38,173 nucleotides of DNA from Anaerovorax odorimutans. Its GTDB lineage: Bacteria > Bacillota > Clostridia > Peptostreptococcales > JAAYPU01. Position 1 is the first letter of the stretch; every line of letters begins with the position of its first letter. The stretch covers positions 26,475 to 64,647 of the forward strand of contig JAENZQ010000018.1 of assembly GCA_016841185.1 (NCBI GenBank), written 5' to 3'. The notes under the pieces are model-generated. The model was given only the letters and a program-made list of their open reading frames with translations, was not told the origin of the DNA and made no database searches. Positions 33,920-38,173 of the stretch are shown one piece after another. A program made the translations under genes and the position numbers.

Positions 33920-34231
33920 CTAACATTCAATTTTCTCAATTTTAACTTTGGAAAAAGGCTGTCTGTGTCCGCGTTTTTTTCTGAAATCTTTTTTTGCTTT
34001 GTATTTGAAAATAATGACCTTATCACTTTTTCCATTTTCAATAACGTTTCCGGTAACTTTAGCATTTTCCAATACAGGAGTTCCAAATTGAACATTACTG
34101 CCGTCTGAATAAACAAGCACTTTGTCAAATTCTACTGCTTTGCCTTCATCCAGTCCTAACTTTTCAACTGAAATAACATCGCCTTCCTGTACCTTGTATT
34201 GCTTTCCGCCGGTCTCTATGACTGCATACAT
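33920..34231 (-). CDS. rplU: 50S ribosomal protein L21
   Basis: A 103-residue L21: MYAVIETGGKQYKVQEGD at the start, VIIFKYKAKKDFRKKRGHRQ and FSKVKIEKI at the end. It is the first gene of the rplU-rpmA-obgE unit and is preceded by a consensus promoter and an 84-nt leader. AGGAGG lies about 11 nt before the ATG, within a short stem that could block it (34236-34263). Confidence 0.98.
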   Translation of the reverse strand: MYAVIETGGKQYKVQEGDVISVEKLGLDEGKAVEFDKVLVYSDGSNVQFGTPVLENAKVTGNVIENGKSDKVIIFKYKAKKDFRKKRGHRQPFSKVKIEKIEC

Positions 34232-34351
34232 TAACCGAGTGCACCTCCTCTGCCCGATACTCGCCGAATGAAGGCAAACAATTATGTTTTTTAAACCTTA
34301 TTCGTGCGGCTTACGAAAATATATATTATCATAAACCTTCATAGATGTCAA
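34232..34351 (-). promoter_or_regulatory. rplU promoter and L21-type leader
   Basis: On the minus strand TTGACA (34346-34351), 17 bp and TAATAT (34323-34328) form a near-perfect promoter that gives an 84-nt leader. In the leader CGAGT (34259-34263) can pair with ACTCG (34236-34240), enclosing the AGGAGG. This fits translational autoregulation as in known L21 leaders; the match to that RNA family is from memory and not aligned. Confidence 0.65.
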
Positions 34352-34390
34352 TTATTAGAATCAAAATTACTCAAGTGAAAATTATATTAT

Positions 34391-34425
34391 GCATCTGACT
34401 CTGATGCCGATAGCAGCAAATGCTG
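34391..34425 (-). other. Two small hairpins after the radical SAM-linked gene
   Basis: GCATC (34391-34395)/GATGC (34403-34407) and CAGCA (34414-34418)/TGCTG (34421-34425) form adjacent short stems just past the stop at 34435. A weak T-rich stretch follows. They are possible transcript-end structures ahead of the rplU promoter. Confidence 0.4.
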
Positions 34426-34434
34426 TCTCTGCAC

Positions 34435-35145
34435 TTACACTTTATACAACTGATTTAACGGCACCTGTTTATGATCTTTCAGAAAGTAAAGTTCTATCCG
34501 GATTATTTTTATACTGTTCTGTTTTATTTCAAGTTTTGATTCCTTAATAAAGCTTTGTATCAGCAATTCCGGATTCAAATTTCCATTACTGCCGGTTTTA
34601 ACGGTAGCCATTATTTTAAAAGCTTCATTATCAGAGTGGATCATTTTAAATTCATCTATCAAAGGCCGGATATCGATTTCTTTAACAGAACTGCTCTTTA
34701 CCTGCTTTTTTGTGACAATGATTCTATCTTTGGATAAAAAATCACTGATACGGTTGATTAATTGATGCTCCTGAATACCATTCCGGTTAAAAGAAACTTC
34801 ATAACTTCCGTATGCGACAAGAGCAGGCAATGACTTTTTCTTTTCCAGTATTTTATGGCATTCCATGATCCGAATCCCCAAAGGCAGTACTTCATTAAGC
34901 CTCGATATAATTTCTTTTTCGGGAATCCCTTCTTCCATGTCTATTTCCATATACTCCGAAATACTGGATATGCCCACAGACAGAGGGTGGGCCATGCTTA
35001 ATTTAGGGTGTGGAGAAAAACCCTGAGAATAAGCGATTTTGACCGCAGCCCTTCTAAAGGCCCTTTGAAAGACGCTCATTAAATCCAAATGGGATATATA
35101 CTTCATATAATGAGTTTTCGTAAATTTTATTAAATATTTATACAT
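34435..35145 (-). CDS. Radical SAM-linked protein (DUF2344/TIGR03936 family)
   Basis: A 236-residue protein of the family always found with the B12-type radical SAM enzyme encoded upstream. The start YLIKFTKTHYMKYISHLDLM, then SVFQRAFRRAAVKIAYSQGF and SPHPKLSMAHPLSVGISS is characteristic. The biochemical role is unsettled; a tRNA- or ribosome-linked modification has been suspected because of linkage to rplU, rpmA and RNase G genes, but no rng gene is present here. ATG 35145 follows GGTGAT and lies inside the end of the upstream gene (8-bp overlap). Confidence 0.93.
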   Translation of the reverse strand: MYKYLIKFTKTHYMKYISHLDLMSVFQRAFRRAAVKIAYSQGFSPHPKLSMAHPLSVGISSISEYMEIDMEEGIPEKEIISRLNEVLPLGIRIMECHKILEKKKSLPALVAYGSYEVSFNRNGIQEHQLINRISDFLSKDRIIVTKKQVKSSSVKEIDIRPLIDEFKMIHSDNEAFKIMATVKTGSNGNLNPELLIQSFIKESKLEIKQNSIKIIRIELYFLKDHKQVPLNQLYKV

Positions 35146-36991
35146 TTTTATCACCATACACTTTGCAATTGAATGATTGATTTATTCCGCAGTTTGTACA
35201 GCCTTTTCTACAATCTGCAGTGACTTTTTCTTTAAAAGCTTTTTCATTTTCTGAAATCAAGAATTCTTTAGAAACACCTGCGTCAATATGATCCCATGGT
35301 AGAAGCTCTTTATAATCTCTTTTCCGGTTTGAATAAAAATATGGATCTATTCCAGTTTCATTGAAGGCATCTTGCCATTTATCAAAATCAAAAAATTCAC
35401 GCCAGCCGTCAAATTTACTGCCATTTTCCCATGCTTTTATGAGTGTTTTCCCGATACGCCTGTCTCCTCTTGCCAGAACAGCTTCTAAAAAACTTGTTTG
35501 CACATCATGATAGTTAAAGGAAACATGCTTGATTTTTTTGAGTCTTTCGGATAAATACTTCTGTTTTTCAGATAAGACATTCATATCATCCATGGGAAAC
35601 CACTGAAAGGCTGTGTGAGGCTTAGGGACAAAATTAGAGGTACTAATGTTAATGCTCAGTTTTCTCCTGTTCTTTTTATCACGAACCTGATAATAAATAT
35701 GGATGATTTTTTCTGCTATGTCAATAATGCCATCCAGATCTTCATAGGTTTCAGTCGGTAACCCGATCATAAAATAAAACTTGATATTGCTCCATCCTAA
35801 CTTAAAAGCATTTTCTACTGCAAAGAAAATATCGTCTTCAGTAATATTCTTATTGATGACATCTCTCAATCTCTGTGTTCCTGCTTCAGGGGCAAAAGTA
35901 AGTCCGGATTTTTTAACACTTTGAATTTCATCCAGCACTTTAAAAGAAAAAGAATCTAACCTGAGAGAAGGCAATGATAAGGATATACTTTCTTCTTTGC
36001 ATTTTTTCATCAGGGATGAAACCAAAGGTTCGATTCCTGAATGGTCGCTGGTGCTTAAGGACAGCAGAGACATTTCTTCATATCCTGTGTTTCTAATCAA
36101 TTGATCCGTAATCTCTTTTATTTTTTCTACAGAACGCTCCCGAACAGGGCGGTAGATCATACCTGCCTGACAGAATCTGCAGCCCCTTGTACAACCCCTC
36201 AGAACTTCCACCATAGCACGGTTATGCACGATATCGATAAACGGGACAATAAATTTATCGGGATAGAAAGCAGCATCCAAATCGGGTTCAATTTGCTTTG
36301 TTACTTTATCAGGGGCACACGCATACAACTTGTCCATGTTTCTTAAAGTCATATCTAAATTGTATTGTTCATTGTAAAAAGAAGGGATATAAACACCCTT
36401 AATCTCAGATATCAGTTCTAAAAATTCAAATTTTGTTTTCCCGCTGTTTTTCCATTGAATATACTTTCTCATAATTTCTATGTTAACGGATTCTCCTTCT
36501 CCTATAATAAAGAAATCGATGATATCAGATAGGGGTTCAGGGTTATAAGCGCACGGCCCTCCTGCACAAATTAAAGGATCTCTTTCCCTTCTCTCATCTT
36601 TCAGAACGGGGATACCCGATAAATCCAGCATATTGATTACATTAGAGTAACTCAGTTCATATTGTAAAGTGAACCCGATGATGTCTGCTTCTTTTAGCGG
36701 TGTTTTGGTTTCCAATGAAAATAAAGGTATATTGTTTTTTCTCATGATAGCTTCCATGTCATGTGCCGGAGCAAAAACACGTTCACAAAAGATGCCTTCC
36801 TCATGATTAAGCGCATGGTACAAAATCTGCATACCCAGATGGGACATTCCTATTTCATAAATATCAGGAAAGGCAAAAATAAATCTTCCCTGAAATTCCT
36901 TTTTAACGATTGAATTGATTTCTCCTCCGATATATCTGGCCGGTTTTTCCACTTGAGGCAAATACTTTTCTAAATAATCTAATTCTACCAT
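35138..36991 (-). CDS. B12-binding-type radical SAM protein (TIGR03960 family)
   Basis: A 617-residue enzyme. The N-terminal half has a cobalamin-binding-like fold (FAFPDIYEIGMSHLGMQILY, DIIGFTLQYELSYSNVINML, ICAGGPCAYNPEPLSDIIDF). The radical SAM motif is CTRGCRFC (C-x3-C-x2-C) in VLRGCTRGCRFCQAG, and the C-terminus has CRKGCTNCG cysteines for a further cluster. Length is normal. It pairs with the TIGR03936 protein through an overlap and begins directly after the spoIVFB stop, with GGAG about 14 nt upstream. The substrate is unknown in all bacteria I can recall. Confidence 0.93.
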   Translation of the reverse strand: MVELDYLEKYLPQVEKPARYIGGEINSIVKKEFQGRFIFAFPDIYEIGMSHLGMQILYHALNHEEGIFCERVFAPAHDMEAIMRKNNIPLFSLETKTPLKEADIIGFTLQYELSYSNVINMLDLSGIPVLKDERRERDPLICAGGPCAYNPEPLSDIIDFFIIGEGESVNIEIMRKYIQWKNSGKTKFEFLELISEIKGVYIPSFYNEQYNLDMTLRNMDKLYACAPDKVTKQIEPDLDAAFYPDKFIVPFIDIVHNRAMVEVLRGCTRGCRFCQAGMIYRPVRERSVEKIKEITDQLIRNTGYEEMSLLSLSTSDHSGIEPLVSSLMKKCKEESISLSLPSLRLDSFSFKVLDEIQSVKKSGLTFAPEAGTQRLRDVINKNITEDDIFFAVENAFKLGWSNIKFYFMIGLPTETYEDLDGIIDIAEKIIHIYYQVRDKKNRRKLSINISTSNFVPKPHTAFQWFPMDDMNVLSEKQKYLSERLKKIKHVSFNYHDVQTSFLEAVLARGDRRIGKTLIKAWENGSKFDGWREFFDFDKWQDAFNETGIDPYFYSNRKRDYKELLPWDHIDAGVSKEFLISENEKAFKEKVTADCRKGCTNCGINQSFNCKVYGDKNV

Positions 36992-37870
36992 TTATAGCTT
37001 AGTCTCCTTTTTATTCTTCTTCAATTCAAGTATTTTTTGAAAATCAGAATAAATACCATGTTCAAAAATTCCTTTAATGACATCAGATTCGGATAATTGC
37101 CCTTTATATTTACCCTTATCATTTACAATGGTAAAGATTCTTTTTTTCGCAGGTGTCAATGTATCTACAGCATATTTGATTTTTTTATTCATTTTACAGA
37201 CAACGATCTTTTCCGCAGATCTTTGTCTGTCGATGATATCCATATACCGGATAATCTTGTAAAGGACAAATTGGCTTTCTTTTTTTGATGATATATATAT
37301 ATTTACTGCGACAAAACATATGACCATATTTAATATATCATATTGTATCAAGTAAATACCTGTAATAAAAAGAAATAAAGAAAATAATTTAGAAAAAAAC
37401 AAAGCAATCTTAATAGATTTTCCATAGCCCCAAAAATAAGTCAGATAAAGCCTTATAATTTTTCCTCCGTCCAACGGTGCAACGGGAAGAAGGTTAAATA
37501 TTCCGAGGGTCGCATTTACCACAATGATTTCTTTAATAAAATTATTGTGTGTATATTCCGGTAATATATTTAATATTAAAGCAATTGATATATTGAGCAA
37601 AGGCCCGGAAATGAGAATCAGCATTTCATGTGAAGGCTTGATGACATAATTTCTTAATTGTAAAACGCCGCCCCACATATTGAGCTCCATTTTTTCGATT
37701 TCATATTTTAAAATTACCGATACAAAATAATGGGCTGATTCATGTAAGAAAACAAATACAAAACAAACGAAAAAAGTACCCGCCTTTCCATAAATAATGA
37801 AAAAGAAGAGTACAAAAACCAAAATGTAATTTATATCAATTCTGGTTCCGGGTATTCTATAAGTAAACAT
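36992..37870 (-). CDS. spoIVFB: SpoIVFB-type intramembrane metalloprotease (M50)
   Basis: A 292-residue site-2 protease. The zinc motif HESAH is at residues 43-47, the same place as in Bacillus SpoIVFB, and NLLPVAPLDGG (from residue 126) supplies the third ligand Asp134. Several membrane helices precede a C-terminal CBS-like domain (from about 200), the part that senses ATP in SpoIVFB. In spore formers it cuts pro-sigma-K in the mother cell. Its upstream partner is SpoIVFA-like, 3 bp away. A general M50 protease is the alternative, but the neighbour and length favour SpoIVFB. Confidence 0.9.
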   Translation of the reverse strand: MFTYRIPGTRIDINYILVFVLFFFIIYGKAGTFFVCFVFVFLHESAHYFVSVILKYEIEKMELNMWGGVLQLRNYVIKPSHEMLILISGPLLNISIALILNILPEYTHNNFIKEIIVVNATLGIFNLLPVAPLDGGKIIRLYLTYFWGYGKSIKIALFFSKLFSLFLFITGIYLIQYDILNMVICFVAVNIYISSKKESQFVLYKIIRYMDIIDRQRSAEKIVVCKMNKKIKYAVDTLTPAKKRIFTIVNDKGKYKGQLSESDVIKGIFEHGIYSDFQKILELKKNKKETKL

Positions 37871-37873
37871 TCT

Positions 37874-38173
37874 TTAATTCAAATCCATATATTCCTCTGG
37901 GTTCACAATTTCACCATTGACCCATAATTCAAAATGAAAATAATTAGGATCGCCACTGGAGGATTCCACTGAGGCTAAGATATCTCCTTTTTTTATGTTC
38001 TGAGCACTGCTTACATAGATTGAAGAACAGCCTCCATAAATGGAAAAGACCTGTTGTCCATGGTGCACTTTGATATAATTTCCATAAACATTACTGTGCC
38101 CTGTTTCGGTTATAACACCGTCTCCTATAGAGTAGATATCCATAGTTTTAGGAGAATAATAATCGATTCCCCG
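37874..38173 (-). CDS. spoIVFA: SpoIVFA-like M23/LytM protein, 5' end outside window
   Basis: The visible 99 C-terminal residues run on in frame to the window edge (GIDYYSPKTMDIYSIGDGVI then TETGHSNVYGNYIKVHHG), so the ATG at 38143 is internal and the gene is partial. It is a LytM/M23 fold. The usual C-terminal HxH of active M23 peptidases reads YFHF here (NYFHFELW), so the first His is lost and enzyme activity is doubtful. SpoIVFA is also a catalytically dead LytM protein that holds and inhibits SpoIVFB. The 3-bp spacing to spoIVFB supports this pairing. Confidence 0.82.
   Translation of the reverse strand, partial: RGIDYYSPKTMDIYSIGDGVITETGHSNVYGNYIKVHHGQQVFSIYGGCSSIYVSSAQNIKKGDILASVESSSGDPNYFHFELWVNGEIVNPEEYMDLN

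Overview
The window looks like chromosomal DNA from an AT-rich, anaerobic, endospore-forming member of the Firmicutes, most likely Clostridia. The evidence is a SpoIVFA/SpoIVFB-type pair beside a B12-type radical SAM pair, rplU, rpmA and obgE; strong AGGAGG ribosome binding sites; intrinsic terminators; a sigma-54/AcoR-type operon; and an RND pump with no outer-membrane partner. I found no rRNA, tRNA, insertion sequence or CRISPR array.

Left edge (1-2130): two copies of a structured 56-bp repeat, then a convergent restriction-modification pair: an MjaI-family endonuclease and a beta-class SPPY methyltransferase. The MjaI family is known for CTAG. By eye I found only one CTAG in the whole window, and it overlaps the -35 box of the methyltransferase promoter. 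2148-6966: a TetR / membrane-fusion lipoprotein / RND efflux operon of the SwrC-YerO type. 7238-18857: a catabolic locus on the minus strand. An AcoR-type sigma-54 activator lies upstream of a near-perfect -24/-12 promoter, which drives an acetoin-dehydrogenase-type complex (acoA, acoB, acoC, acoL), a DUF296/PPC protein, a short-chain dehydrogenase and a DctP-DctQ-DctM TRAP transporter.

18971-28773: the most interesting region, a tight ten-gene minus-strand operon. In transcription order it encodes an XRE regulator, a UbiA prenyltransferase, an Old-Yellow-Enzyme reductase with Fe-S cysteines, a stand-alone acyl carrier protein, an alpha-oxoamine synthase, a DAG/sphingosine-kinase-family lipid kinase, a ThiL/PurM-like protein, a FabF-type ketosynthase, an NAD-dependent epimerase/3-beta-HSD-like reductase and a radical SAM protein. 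Oxoamine synthase + ACP + epimerase-type reductase + lipid kinase is the core gene set of bacterial sphingoid-base and ceramide-phosphate pathways. Here it is joined to prenyltransferase, ketosynthase and radical SAM functions, so I infer an undescribed (prenyl)amino-lipid or related natural product pathway.

28791-32157: accessory genes: an AlbA_2/Schlafen-type protein, a decayed gene fragment, a UPF0316 membrane protein and an XRE-S24 regulator whose catalytic lysine is replaced. 32165-38173: core genes on the minus strand: spoIVFA-like (cut by the window edge), spoIVFB, the radical SAM pair, rplU with promoter and leader, rpmA and obgE. L27 here lacks the N-terminal extension usual in Firmicutes, and the prp protease gene usually found between rplU and rpmA is absent.
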